From the NCBI GenBank assembly GCA_965655865.1, contig CBFHJJ010000024.1:1-18738 (forward strand): a stretch of 18,738 nucleotides of DNA, given 5' to 3'. Below, in pieces: positions 1 to 6,531 of this stretch; the first letter of the stretch is position 1; each line of letters starts with the position of its first letter. Position numbers and translations under genes: made by a program. This DNA is from MAG-121220-bin8 sp965655865 (GTDB taxonomy: Bacteria; Bacteroidota; Bacteroidia; Flavobacteriales; Flavobacteriaceae). The notes beneath the pieces are model-generated. The model saw nothing but the letters and a program-made list of their open reading frames with translations. It had not been told where the DNA came from and did not search any database.

Positions 1-333
1 TCAATTGAAGGAGACATTGCGACAATTGGAATTACAGATTATGCCCAAGGGGAGTTAGGAGACATTGTTTATGTAGAAATCGAATCTTTAGGTGAACAAT
101 TAGATAAAGAAGAGATTTTTGGGTCAGTTGAAGCTGTTAAAACTGTTTCTGATTTATTTTTACCTGTTTCAGGCGAAATCACTGAAATGAATGAAGGTTT
201 AGAAGACAACCCAGAGCTTATTAATGATGATCCGTATGGTGAAGGTTGGATAATTAAAATGAAAATTAGCGACCAAAATGAATTAAGTGATTTATTAAGT
301 GCTGACGCTTACAAAGAGCTAATAGGTGCTTAA
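1..333 (+). CDS. gcvH: Glycine cleavage system H protein, 5' end missing
   Basis: Frame 1 is open from the window edge to a TAA at 331-333 and gives 110 residues. H protein is the lipoyl-carrying shuttle of the glycine cleavage system and passes the aminomethyl group between the P, T and L proteins in the cytoplasm. The lipoyl domain signature is clear: GSVEAVKTVSD, with the lipoylated lysine encoded at 139-141, followed by LFLPVSGEI and the usual NDDPYGEGWIIKMK near the C-terminus. Family members are about 125 residues, so roughly 15 N-terminal residues lie outside the window. The stop overlaps the GTG start of the next gene by 8 bases, which suggests co-transcription and coupled translation with the VanZ-like gene. 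No odd features are seen in the visible part. Confidence 0.97.
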   Translation, partial: SIEGDIATIGITDYAQGELGDIVYVEIESLGEQLDKEEIFGSVEAVKTVSDLFLPVSGEITEMNEGLEDNPELINDDPYGEGWIIKMKISDQNELSDLLSADAYKELIGA

Positions 334-694
334 AAAAAATCTTTATTTAATAGTTTTTTTATATACAGCTTTAATCATAGTTGTGTCATTAGTTCCAATT
401 CCAAATTTGCCTTTACCAAAGTTTAATTTATTGCAGCCTGATAAATTATTTCACTTTATAGCTTATTTTGTTATGTTTTTGGGTTGGAAAGAATCTAGAA
501 TTTTTAAAAAAGACAGATTTTATTTAAAATGCTTATTAATAGTTTTTTTGGTGGGCTTATTTAATGAAATATTACAAGGAACAAGATTTATAAAAAGATA
601 TTTTGAATTAGCAGATCTATTAGCAAACTCTCTTGGAATATTGTTTTCATATTTAATATTTGTTTTATATCCATTAAAAAAGAACCATACTTAG
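326..694 (+). CDS. VanZ-like family membrane protein
   Basis: A 122-residue integral membrane protein with about four hydrophobic segments (about residues 6-24, 42-56, 67-82 and 98-116). It carries the VanZ-like pattern: DKLFHFIAYFVM at 39-50, NEILQG at 80-85 and FELADLLANSLG at 93-104, where the conserved acidic residues and the N-x-x-G of this family sit. The start is GTG, overlapping the gcvH stop by 8 bases; the next internal ATG is at residue 50, so GTG is the only start that keeps the first helix. VanZ of enterococci gives low-level teicoplanin resistance, but most family members, including this short single-domain form, have no established function. The position after gcvH and before tonB is, from memory, common in flavobacteria, and it argues for a housekeeping envelope role rather than antibiotic resistance. 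Confidence 0.88.
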   Translation: MLKKNLYLIVFLYTALIIVVSLVPIPNLPLPKFNLLQPDKLFHFIAYFVMFLGWKESRIFKKDRFYLKCLLIVFLVGLFNEILQGTRFIKRYFELADLLANSLGILFSYLIFVLYPLKKNHT

Positions 695-740
695 TTTTTT
701 TTAAAAAAAAAAATTACATTAGCTGTTATAAATAGAAATT

Positions 741-1439
741 ATGCAGCCGAAAAAAAATCCAAATTCAGATTTAAGAAATTACAGTAGATTACTACTTGCG
801 TTTGGTCTTTGTCTTGTTTTATTTGTTTCATGGAGAGCTATTGAGTTTAAAACTTATGAGGCAGTTTACGACTATGAATCTTTAAATATTGACGATGACG
901 ATGATGAAGAAATTCCAATTACCGAACAAATAAAGACACCACCACCACCACCACCACCACCTGCTCCAGAAATTATTGAAGTTGTTGAAGATGAGGAAGA
1001 AATTGAAGAAACTATCATTGAATCAACTGAAACTGATCAAGAAGAAATAGTTGAAGAAGTAGAGGAAATTGAAGAGGATTTAGATATGGATATCCCGTTT
1101 GCTATAATTGAAGATGTGCCGTTATTTCCGGGTTGTGAAAGAGTAGCTAAATCTAAAAGAAGACAGTGCTTTCAGGAACAAATGAATAAACACATAAACA
1201 AGAACTTTAGATATCCTGAAATTGCGCAAGAAATGGGTATCCAAGGTAGAGTTTTTGTTCAGTTTATGATTGGTAAAGATGGAAGTATTAGCGGTATAAG
1301 AACTCGTGGACCGGATAAAAATTTAGAAAAAGAAGCTAAAAGAATTATAGATAGGCTTCCTAAAATGACACCTGGAAAACAAAGAGGAAGACCTGTAAGA
1401 GTACCCTTTAGCATTCCTATCACTTTTAGACTTCAGTAG
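741..1439 (+). CDS. Energy transducer TonB
   Basis: A 232-residue inner-membrane-anchored protein that couples the proton motive force (through ExbB/ExbD) to TonB-dependent outer membrane receptors. Visible parts in order: a basic N-terminus; a transmembrane helix at about 14-31; an acidic stretch at 50-57; eight consecutive prolines at 67-74; a very acidic Glu/Asp-rich periplasmic linker at about 77-117; and a C-terminal TonB domain at about 125-232. The C-terminal domain has FPGCE, FRYPEIAQEMGIQGRVFVQFMI, DGSISG and VPFSIPITFRL motifs typical of Bacteroidota TonB proteins. C132 and C143 could form a disulfide in the periplasm, an inference from the FPGCE...C pattern. ATG 741 is preceded by a T8A11 tract (695-713) that may be bent or promoter-enhancing DNA. 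exbB/exbD are not in the window, so its receptor partners cannot be named. Confidence 0.93.
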   Translation: MQPKKNPNSDLRNYSRLLLAFGLCLVLFVSWRAIEFKTYEAVYDYESLNIDDDDDEEIPITEQIKTPPPPPPPPAPEIIEVVEDEEEIEETIIESTETDQEEIVEEVEEIEEDLDMDIPFAIIEDVPLFPGCERVAKSKRRQCFQEQMNKHINKNFRYPEIAQEMGIQGRVFVQFMIGKDGSISGIRTRGPDKNLEKEAKRIIDRLPKMTPGKQRGRPVRVPFSIPITFRLQ

Positions 1440-1476
1440 TTTTAAATTAATTCTGAATAAATCAGAGAAGAAATAA

Positions 1477-1507
1477 TTGTTTTCTCTACATTTCTGCATT
1501 AACTTTG
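1477..1507 (+). promoter_or_regulatory. Bacteroidota-type promoter of the oxidase operon
   Basis: TTG at 1477-1479, a 20-base spacer, then TAACTTTG at 1500-1507, a full match to the -7 consensus TAnnTTTG used by Bacteroidota primary sigma factors. The expected transcription start lies around 1512-1515, only about 10 bases before the cyoE ATG at 1524, so the leader would be very short. It is the best-placed promoter for the run of genes from cyoE to the CxxC mini-protein. Assignment is from consensus match and position only. Confidence 0.65.
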
Positions 1508-1523
1508 CACTCTATTTTTTTAT

Positions 1524-2429
1524 ATGAATAGCAGTTTAGTTAGCTCCAGTAATTCTCTTTTATTTTTTTCAAAATCATTTTTTGAATTAACTAAAGCAAG
1601 ACTCGCTATTAGTGTTGTTTTTTCATCTGTTGTTGGATATTTATTAGCAGTTGATTCATTCGATTTATACACTCTTGTTTTACTTTCCGTTGGAGGATAT
1701 TGTATGGTTGGCGCTTCAAATTCTTTCAATCAAATTATTGAAAAGGATATAGATGCTTTAATGGATAGAACTAAAAACAGACCTATTCCATCTAAAAAAA
1801 TGTCTGTTAGTACCGCCTTTTATATTTCAATTATTCTAACTCTTATTGGTATCGTAGTTTTGTATAAGATAAATCCAAGAACAGCTTTGTTTGGAGCAAT
1901 ATCAATATTTATTTATACTTGTTTATACACGCCCTTAAAAACAATTACCCCTTTATCTGTGTTTGTTGGCGCTTTTCCAGGTGCCATTCCGTTTATGCTT
2001 GGATGGGTTGCCGCTACTAATAATTTTGGTATTGAACCGGGCACTTTATTTATGATTCAATTTTTTTGGCAATTTCCACATTTTTGGGCTTTAGGATGGA
2101 TGCTTCATGATGACTATCAAAAGGCTGGGATAAATATGTTACCAACTAAAAAACGAGATAAATCAACAGCTTTACAAATAGTACTGTATTCCCTTTGGAC
2201 AATAATAATTTCAGTATTTCCAGTCACTGGACTTACAGGAGATCTAAGGCTTAGTGTTTGGTCAGCTGTTGTTGTATTGTTACTTGGTTTAGTGATGCTG
2301 TTTTATTCTGTAAATTTATATAATAAGATGAATGTAGCTGCAGCAAAACAATTGTTCACAGTTAGTATTTTATACTTAACACTTTTACAAATAACTTACT
2401 TAATTGATAAAATGTATTTATGGACTTAG
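1524..2429 (+). CDS. cyoE: Heme O synthase (protoheme IX farnesyltransferase)
   Basis: A 301-residue polytopic UbiA-superfamily prenyltransferase that attaches a farnesyl group to heme B, giving heme O, the precursor of heme A of cytochrome aa3/caa3 oxidases. The diagnostic prenyl-diphosphate/Mg-binding motif is at 66-87: N69, E73, D77, then LMDRTKNRP. The second conserved block, YTCLYTPLKTITP, is at 131-143, followed by VGAFPGAIPFMLGW and by QFPHFWALGWMLHDDYQKAG at about 183-202. About eight to nine hydrophobic helices and a length of 300 residues fit the family. Codons near the 5' end are poor in recognisable Shine-Dalgarno sequence, as expected in Bacteroidota. Its 3' end overlaps the next gene by 10 bases, so translation of the two is probably coupled. 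The heme A synthase that would act next is not in the window. Confidence 0.95.
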   Translation: MNSSLVSSSNSLLFFSKSFFELTKARLAISVVFSSVVGYLLAVDSFDLYTLVLLSVGGYCMVGASNSFNQIIEKDIDALMDRTKNRPIPSKKMSVSTAFYISIILTLIGIVVLYKINPRTALFGAISIFIYTCLYTPLKTITPLSVFVGAFPGAIPFMLGWVAATNNFGIEPGTLFMIQFFWQFPHFWALGWMLHDDYQKAGINMLPTKKRDKSTALQIVLYSLWTIIISVFPVTGLTGDLRLSVWSAVVVLLLGLVMLFYSVNLYNKMNVAAAKQLFTVSILYLTLLQITYLIDKMYLWT

Positions 2430-3001
2430 AAGAACAAAAAGATTTAAGAAAAAAACACAGAAGAGCAAGAAAAATGATGCTTCTTTTTTCTTTGCTAAGT
2501 ATAACTATGACTTTTGCAGGACTTACTAGTGCTTATATTGTCAGTAAGTCAAGGCCAGATTGGTTGGTTGATTTTCAATTACCAAACTATTTTCTTTCTA
2601 GTACTTTAATTATAGTTTTAAGTAGTATCGGGATGTGGCTTGCAAAAAAAAATATTAAAAGAGATGAATTTAAAAAGACATCATTTTGGATTGGAATTAC
2701 TTTTTTATTGAGTGTTTTATTTGTGATTTCTCAATTTTTAGGATTTCAAGAATTAATTTCTAAGGGTTATTATTTTACTGGTGCTCAAAGCACTGTAACA
2801 ACATCTTTTCTGTATGTGCTTTCTTTGCTACATTTAGTTCATGTTTTAGCAGGAATGATAGTGCTTATTGTAGTGTATATTAATAATAAAAAAAATAAAT
2901 ATAAAGAAGAAAAGCTAGGTTTTGAATTAGCTGAAACATTTTGGCATTTTCTAGGATTTTTATGGCTTTATTTGTTTGTATTTTTATATTTCTTTAGATA
3001 G
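2420..3001 (+). CDS. Cytochrome c oxidase subunit III-like protein (first copy)
   Basis: A 193-residue membrane protein with five hydrophobic segments (about 18-40, 58-76, 86-108, 128-153 and 170-192) and the heme-copper oxidase subunit III pattern in its second half: LHLVHVLAG at 137-145 and the conserved glutamate/histidine block AETFWHFLGFLWLYLF at 171-186. Subunit III supports the catalytic subunits and helps keep proton uptake and turnover stable. The start overlaps the end of cyoE by 10 bases. It is followed by a second, longer subunit III gene with much stronger similarity to the canonical protein; such side-by-side pairs are, from memory, usual in Bacteroidota. Which of the two is the main structural subunit cannot be decided from sequence alone; this shorter one is the more divergent. 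Confidence 0.9.
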   Translation: MDLEEQKDLRKKHRRARKMMLLFSLLSITMTFAGLTSAYIVSKSRPDWLVDFQLPNYFLSSTLIIVLSSIGMWLAKKNIKRDEFKKTSFWIGITFLLSVLFVISQFLGFQELISKGYYFTGAQSTVTTSFLYVLSLLHLVHVLAGMIVLIVVYINNKKNKYKEEKLGFELAETFWHFLGFLWLYLFVFLYFFR

Positions 3002-3011
3002 TAAAAAAATG

Positions 3012-3019
3012 TAACTTTG
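3012..3019 (+). promoter_or_regulatory. Possible internal -7 element before the second subunit III gene
   Basis: TAACTTTG matches the Bacteroidota -7 consensus TAnnTTTG and lies 22 bases before the ATG at 3041, in the only gap of size (39 bases) within the early oxidase operon. No TTG is found at the proper distance upstream: the nearest, 2976-2978, leaves a 33-base spacer. It may be a weak internal promoter or chance in AT-rich DNA. Confidence 0.3.
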
Positions 3020-3040
3020 TAATCTTAATTTGTAAATTAA

Positions 3041-4024
3041 ATGAGTTCAACAATAACAACAATAGAAGACGATAATAGCGATGTTTGGGGTGGAGGAAAT
3101 AAACCATTAAACTCAAGCTATGGAAAATTAATGATGTGGTTTTTTATCGTCTCTGATGCATTAACATTTTCTGGATTTTTAGCAGCTTATGGTTTTTCAA
3201 GATTTAAAAATATTGATTCTTGGCCAATTGCTGATGAAGTGTTTACGCACTTTCCTTTTTTACATGGTGTAGATGCTCCAATGTATTATGTTGCTTTAAT
3301 GACATTTGTATTAATATTTTCATCTGTTACAATGGTTCTTGCTGTTGATGCTGGTCATCATATGAAAAAAGGAAAAGTAGCATTTTATATGCTTTTAACC
3401 ATTATTGGGGGGGCTATTTTTGTTGGATCACAAGCTTGGGAATGGAGTAATTTTATAAGAGGAGAGTACGGTGCTGTTGAAACTAAAGGAGGGCAGATTT
3501 TTCAATTTCAAAACTCAGAAACAGGCAAAAGAATAGCACTTCATGATTTTGCAATTGAAATTCCATCAGAAAGAGTTCAACATGAAAGTAAAAATGGAGT
3601 TTGGTACGTTGGAGAAAGTGCTTTACCAACTTACACAACCCAAGAGGTTATTAAAGGATTTGTTGCTAATGATGATCTTGTGATTAAAACTGAAAAAATT
3701 GATGAAAATGGTCATAAAATTATTTTATCAAGAGAGGAATCACTTAATAAAATAACTCAAGCTGTTAATGTTGTTGAGGGGGCCAACCTAATTAATAATG
3801 AATATGGAAATCGATTGTTTGCTGATTTCTTCTTTTTTATAACTGGATTTCACGGATTTCACGTTTTTTCTGGTGTTGTAATTAACATAATAATCTTTTT
3901 CAATGTTCTTGTAGGAACATACGAAAGACGTGGTCATTATGAAATGGTTGAAAAAGTTGGTTTATATTGGCATTTTGTTGATTTAGTATGGGTTTTTGTA
4001 TTCACTTTCTTTTATCTGGTATAA
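3041..4024 (+). CDS. Cytochrome c oxidase subunit III with periplasmic insertion (second copy)
   Basis: A 327-residue heme-copper oxidase subunit III. Five helices are seen at about 30-52, 80-103, 112-135, 260-292 and 305-326. Subunit III hallmarks are MMWFFIVSDALTFSGFLAAY at 31-50, QAWEW at 131-135, GFHGFHVFSG at 269-278 and YWHFVDLVWVFVF at 309-321. Between helices 3 and 4 lies a hydrophilic insertion of about 115 residues (about 141-255) absent from the canonical protein. By the positive-inside rule (GHHMKKGK after helix 2, YERRGHYEMVEK after helix 4) the insertion faces the periplasm. Bacteroidota subunit III proteins often carry such an insertion; its role is not known to me. It sits between the shorter subunit III gene and the subunit IV gene, 9 bases from the latter, so all three are likely subunits of one oxidase. 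Confidence 0.93.
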   Translation: MSSTITTIEDDNSDVWGGGNKPLNSSYGKLMMWFFIVSDALTFSGFLAAYGFSRFKNIDSWPIADEVFTHFPFLHGVDAPMYYVALMTFVLIFSSVTMVLAVDAGHHMKKGKVAFYMLLTIIGGAIFVGSQAWEWSNFIRGEYGAVETKGGQIFQFQNSETGKRIALHDFAIEIPSERVQHESKNGVWYVGESALPTYTTQEVIKGFVANDDLVIKTEKIDENGHKIILSREESLNKITQAVNVVEGANLINNEYGNRLFADFFFFITGFHGFHVFSGVVINIIIFFNVLVGTYERRGHYEMVEKVGLYWHFVDLVWVFVFTFFYLV

Positions 4025-4033
4025 TTTATTAAA

Positions 4034-4420
4034 ATGGGAAATAACACACATAAATTAGAAATTTTTAGAGGACTTGTAAAATTCAAATCTAACCAAAGTA
4101 AAATTTGGGCAGTATTGTTTTTTTTATCAGTTGTAACTGTAATTGAAGTAGCACTTGGTATTGTTAAACCTGAAGTGTTAATAGTAAACTCTTTTTTAAG
4201 CATGAAGCTTATAAACTGGATTTTTATTATACTAACAATTGTTAAGGCTTACTATATTATGTGGGATTTTATGCACATGAGAGATGAAGTTAGAGGTTTA
4301 CAAGCTTCTGTTGTAATAACACTTTCATTCTTAATAGCTTACTTAGCTTTTATATTACTTGTTGAAGGAAATTATATTTTTGACGTTATGTATGAAGGGT
4401 TTGTGAGTTGGAATTTTTAA
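4034..4420 (+). CDS. Cytochrome c oxidase subunit IV family protein
   Basis: A 128-residue membrane protein with three helices at about 24-43, 57-79 and 91-112, the layout of bacterial subunit IV of caa3/bo3-type oxidases (CtaF/CyoD-like, COX4 pro family). The segment KAYYIMWDFMHMRDE at 71-85 carries the conserved Tyr/Phe/Met-His residues of the family. Subunit IV is a small accessory subunit that helps assembly of the catalytic core. It starts 9 bases after the subunit III stop and is followed at 18 bases by a Sco-like gene, so it is in the middle of the operon. Length and topology agree with known members. Direct similarity is modest, as usual for this fast-evolving subunit, but the context makes the call firm. 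Confidence 0.88.
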   Translation: MGNNTHKLEIFRGLVKFKSNQSKIWAVLFFLSVVTVIEVALGIVKPEVLIVNSFLSMKLINWIFIILTIVKAYYIMWDFMHMRDEVRGLQASVVITLSFLIAYLAFILLVEGNYIFDVMYEGFVSWNF

Positions 4421-4438
4421 CTACTAAAATCTATTAGA

Positions 4439-5074
4439 ATGAGAAAATATATAGTTCTCACTATTCTTTTTGTTTTACCCTTAGTTGTTTATCTTTTTTT
4501 TGCGTCTGGAATTAATCATTTTGCTCAACTTCCTGTACTAACAAGTAATGTTGTTGATGTTTCAGAATATTCAAATGAAACTTTTAAAAATAAAATTACT
4601 ATTCTTGGATTTTTTGGAAATAACGTTCAAGACAAGCACGGAGACGCTTTAAATCTAAATCAAAAGATTTACAAGAGATTTTATCAGTTTAAAGATTTTC
4701 AATTTATTATGATTCAGCCTAAAGGCACTAACGAATTAACTCAAAATCTTCAAAATGATTTAAAAACAGGTACCGATACAGATCTTATAAATTGGAAATT
4801 CATTTCAATTGAAGACAATAATCTTAAAAAAGTTTTTAACAGCCTTAATACGGATATTTCTCTGGACTCAAAATTAGGAACACCCTATGTGTTTATTATT
4901 GATAGAGATTCTAATTTGAGAGGAAGAGATGACGATGATGGCGTTAAGTATGGATATGATTCAAGATCTGTTGCCGACATAAATAATAACATGTTAGACG
5001 ATGTTAAAGTTATTTTAGCTGAATACAGAATGGCATTAAAAAAGAATAACAGGTATAAAGAGAGTTTAGATTGA
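4439..5074 (+). CDS. Sco/thioredoxin-like protein lacking copper ligands
   Basis: A 211-residue protein with an N-terminal membrane anchor (about 4-23) and a periplasmic domain that follows the same plan as the true Sco protein encoded next. ITILGFFGNNV at 53-63 aligns with the strand and loop that carry CPSIC in Sco; LINWKFISIEDNNLKKVF at 116-133 aligns with the Sco segment NWHFLTGDKEDIY; and TPYVFIIDRDSNLRGRDDDDG at 148-168 matches FFALIDKDGYIRSR. The protein has no cysteine at all, so neither copper binding nor thiol-disulfide chemistry of the Sco type is possible. The alignment is mine by eye. It overlaps the Sco start by 4 bases (TTGA), so the two are probably made in similar amounts. 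A plausible role is a partner or scaffold in CuA/CuB site assembly; this is inference, and the family function is unknown to me. Confidence 0.78.
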   Translation: MRKYIVLTILFVLPLVVYLFFASGINHFAQLPVLTSNVVDVSEYSNETFKNKITILGFFGNNVQDKHGDALNLNQKIYKRFYQFKDFQFIMIQPKGTNELTQNLQNDLKTGTDTDLINWKFISIEDNNLKKVFNSLNTDISLDSKLGTPYVFIIDRDSNLRGRDDDDGVKYGYDSRSVADINNNMLDDVKVILAEYRMALKKNNRYKESLD

Positions 5075-5769
5075 AAAAGTATTCTTACATAGGCGTTTCT
5101 TTTATTGTATTGATTTTTGGGATTATATTTTTTCCAAGGATAATGGAAAGAATAGAAAATCAATCTATAAATGACTCGAAACGTCTGTCTATTTCTGACG
5201 AGCTTAGTTTTATAAAACTAAATGGAGAAAAAAGAAAAGTTGCTGATTTCTTGTTCTTAAATCAAGACAGTTTATTTATAAGTAATCAAGATTTTAATGG
5301 CAAAGTATTTGTTGCTGAATTTTTCTTTACAAGATGTCCGTCTATTTGTATAGAGATGAATAAAAACATGAAAATTTTAGATGAGTTATATGGAGATAGA
5401 GATGATTTTGGGATAGCATCATTTACTATTGATCCCGAAAACGACACTCCAACAACATTAAAAAAATACTCTGAACTGATTGAAGTTAAATCTAAAAATT
5501 GGCATTTTCTAACCGGAGATAAAGAAGATATTTATGAATTGTCTAATAAAGGATTTAATATATTCTCCTCTATAAATGAAGCCGTCGAGGGCGGATTTGA
5601 GCATCAAGGATTTTTTGCTTTGATTGACAAGGATGGTTATATTCGTTCAAGGGTAAACGATTATGGTACGCCTATTGTATATTATTCAGGGATAACCAAT
5701 GAAAACGAAGATGTACAGGGAATAGAAATGATTATAGAGGATATTGATAAACTTTTAAATTTAAAATAA
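5071..5769 (+). CDS. SCO1/SenC family copper chaperone
   Basis: A 232-residue membrane-anchored periplasmic thioredoxin-fold protein that delivers copper to, or reduces the cysteines of, the CuA site of cytochrome c oxidase subunit II. An N-terminal helix is at about 6-22. The copper ligands are C89 and C93 in RCPSIC and H178 in FEHQGFF; the conserved FTIDPENDTP is at 118-127. The start is TTG, overlapping the stop of the preceding gene by 4 bases; no ATG occurs before residue 25, and the TTG start is needed to keep the membrane anchor. A 1-base stop/start overlap (TAATG) links it to the DUF420 gene. Context among oxidase subunit and assembly genes agrees with the role. The motif set is complete, so activity is expected. 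Confidence 0.93.
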   Translation: MKKYSYIGVSFIVLIFGIIFFPRIMERIENQSINDSKRLSISDELSFIKLNGEKRKVADFLFLNQDSLFISNQDFNGKVFVAEFFFTRCPSICIEMNKNMKILDELYGDRDDFGIASFTIDPENDTPTTLKKYSELIEVKSKNWHFLTGDKEDIYELSNKGFNIFSSINEAVEGGFEHQGFFALIDKDGYIRSRVNDYGTPIVYYSGITNENEDVQGIEMIIEDIDKLLNLK

Positions 5770-6284
5770 TGCCTAGAAATAAATATGGAATTTGGATTAA
5801 AATTGTATCTGTCTTAATTCCTGTTGTTGTCGCTATATTATTTACAATTAGAATCCCTAACGTTGAACCTTTATCATTTTTACCTCCAATTTATGCCACA
5901 ATAAATGGATTTACAGCTCTTCTTTTGATTTTGGCACTTAGAGCTATTAAGTCTGGAAAAAGATTACTGCACGAAAGATTAATGAAGACGTGCATTGCTT
6001 TGTCTTTAGTTTTTTTAGTTATGTATATTGCTTATCACATGACTTCTGATCCAACTCCTTTTGGAGGAGAAGGAGCTATAGTTTATTTGTATTATTTTAT
6101 ATTGGTTACTCATATTTTATTATCAATTGTTCTGATTCCATTGGTCCTTACGAGTTATGTTCGAGCTATTCAAGCTCAATTTGATCCACATAAAAAGATT
6201 TCAAAAATTACTTTTCCAATTTGGCTGTATGTTGCAGTGACTGGAGTTGTAGTATATTTAATGATTGCACCTTATTACGTATGA
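5769..6284 (+). CDS. DUF420 membrane protein (CtaM/YozB-like)
   Basis: A 171-residue protein with five hydrophobic helices (about 9-27, 40-59, 73-91, 106-131 and 148-167). The spacing of histidines H68 (LLHERLMK), H90 (YIAYHMTSD) and H115 (VTHILLSI) and the length fit DUF420. In Firmicutes a DUF420 protein (CtaM/YozB) is needed for maturation of active aa3-type oxidase, after heme A is made; the three membrane histidines may bind heme or metal. The gene shares one base with the Sco stop (TAATG) and overlaps the following mini-gene by 4 bases (ATGA), so it is firmly inside the oxidase assembly operon. I assign it an oxidase maturation role by family and context; the exact reaction is not known. 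Confidence 0.87.
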   Translation: MPRNKYGIWIKIVSVLIPVVVAILFTIRIPNVEPLSFLPPIYATINGFTALLLILALRAIKSGKRLLHERLMKTCIALSLVFLVMYIAYHMTSDPTPFGGEGAIVYLYYFILVTHILLSIVLIPLVLTSYVRAIQAQFDPHKKISKITFPIWLYVAVTGVVVYLMIAPYYV

Positions 6285-6463
6285 GTTTAATATTTTATTT
6301 ACTGGATACTCAATGTGCAATGTGTAGAGCAGTGTTAGAGTCTGGTGCTGACCAAAAAGCTGCTGAAAGTTTGAATGATGGAATAGTTTATTTAATGATA
6401 ATCCCATACATACTTGGTGGATTAACTCTGTATTTTCTTTATTTAAAGTTTTTTAAAAAGTAA
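6281..6463 (+). CDS. 60-residue CxxC membrane protein of the oxidase operon
   Basis: The ATG at 6281 overlaps the DUF420 stop as ATGA, giving 60 residues. A longer reading from 6221 is possible but lies inside the DUF420 gene in another frame and adds cysteine-rich non-homologous sequence, so I reject it. The protein has a short hydrophobic N-terminus (3-8), QCAMCRAVLES with C12 and C15, a polar middle (22-34), one helix at about 35-55 (IVYLMIIPYILGG) and a basic end KFFKK. Positive-inside charge places the C-terminus in the cytoplasm and the CxxC on the periplasmic side. I recall similar small proteins in flavobacteria but no characterised member. The coupling to Sco and DUF420 suggests a role in copper or thiol handling during oxidase assembly; that is inference. 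Confidence 0.82.
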   Translation: MSLIFYLLDTQCAMCRAVLESGADQKAAESLNDGIVYLMIIPYILGGLTLYFLYLKFFKK

Positions 6464-6464
6464 T

Positions 6465-6494
6465 TTGTGGATATAAAATTTTTTTTTACTTTTG
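6465..6494 (+). promoter_or_regulatory. Strong Bacteroidota-type promoter of the PadR/PspC operon
   Basis: TTG at 6465-6467, a 19-base spacer and TACTTTTG at 6487-6494, a perfect TAnnTTTG -7 element. The -33 element begins directly after the stop of the CxxC mini-gene. The expected transcription start is around 6500-6502, which falls inside the first of the two palindromic operator-like repeats that follow, so a protein bound there would block initiation. Confidence 0.75.
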
Positions 6495-6495
6495 C

Positions 6496-6531
6496 TACTA
6501 TGTAATGCATAGTACTATGCAATGTATAATA
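6496..6531 (+). promoter_or_regulatory. Two tandem 19-bp operator-like palindromes
   Basis: Copy 1 (6496-6514) is TACTATGTAATGCATAGTA, a perfect 7-bp inverted repeat TACTATG/CATAGTA around a 5-base centre. Copy 2 (6513-6531) is TACTATGCAATGTATAATA, identical at 16 of 19 positions, with a decayed right arm. The copies are offset by 17 bp and share two bases; across the junction a perfect 16-bp palindrome (6506-6521) forms. The pair begins one base after the -7 element, the classic place for a repressor. PadR-family repressors bind such palindromes with ATG/CAT-type arms, and a PadR gene lies in the operon, so autoregulation is the likely reading. Confidence 0.72.

Noticed and set aside
326..694. 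Reading the VanZ-like protein as a glycopeptide resistance gene
   Set aside because: There are no vanH/A/X neighbours; the gene lies in a housekeeping context and the family is broad.
695..713. T8A11 tract as a terminator between the VanZ-like gene and tonB
   Set aside because: There is no GC stem and no loop; it is better seen as an A-tract than as a Rho-independent terminator.
4885..5163. Reverse-strand ORF across the Sco-like/Sco junction
   Set aside because: It overlaps two real genes and encodes no recognisable domain.
6221..6280. Longer start for the CxxC mini-protein, giving 80 residues
   Set aside because: The extra 20 residues are encoded entirely inside the DUF420 gene in another frame; ATG 6281 gives the usual ATGA overlap and a sensible short hydrophobic N-terminus.
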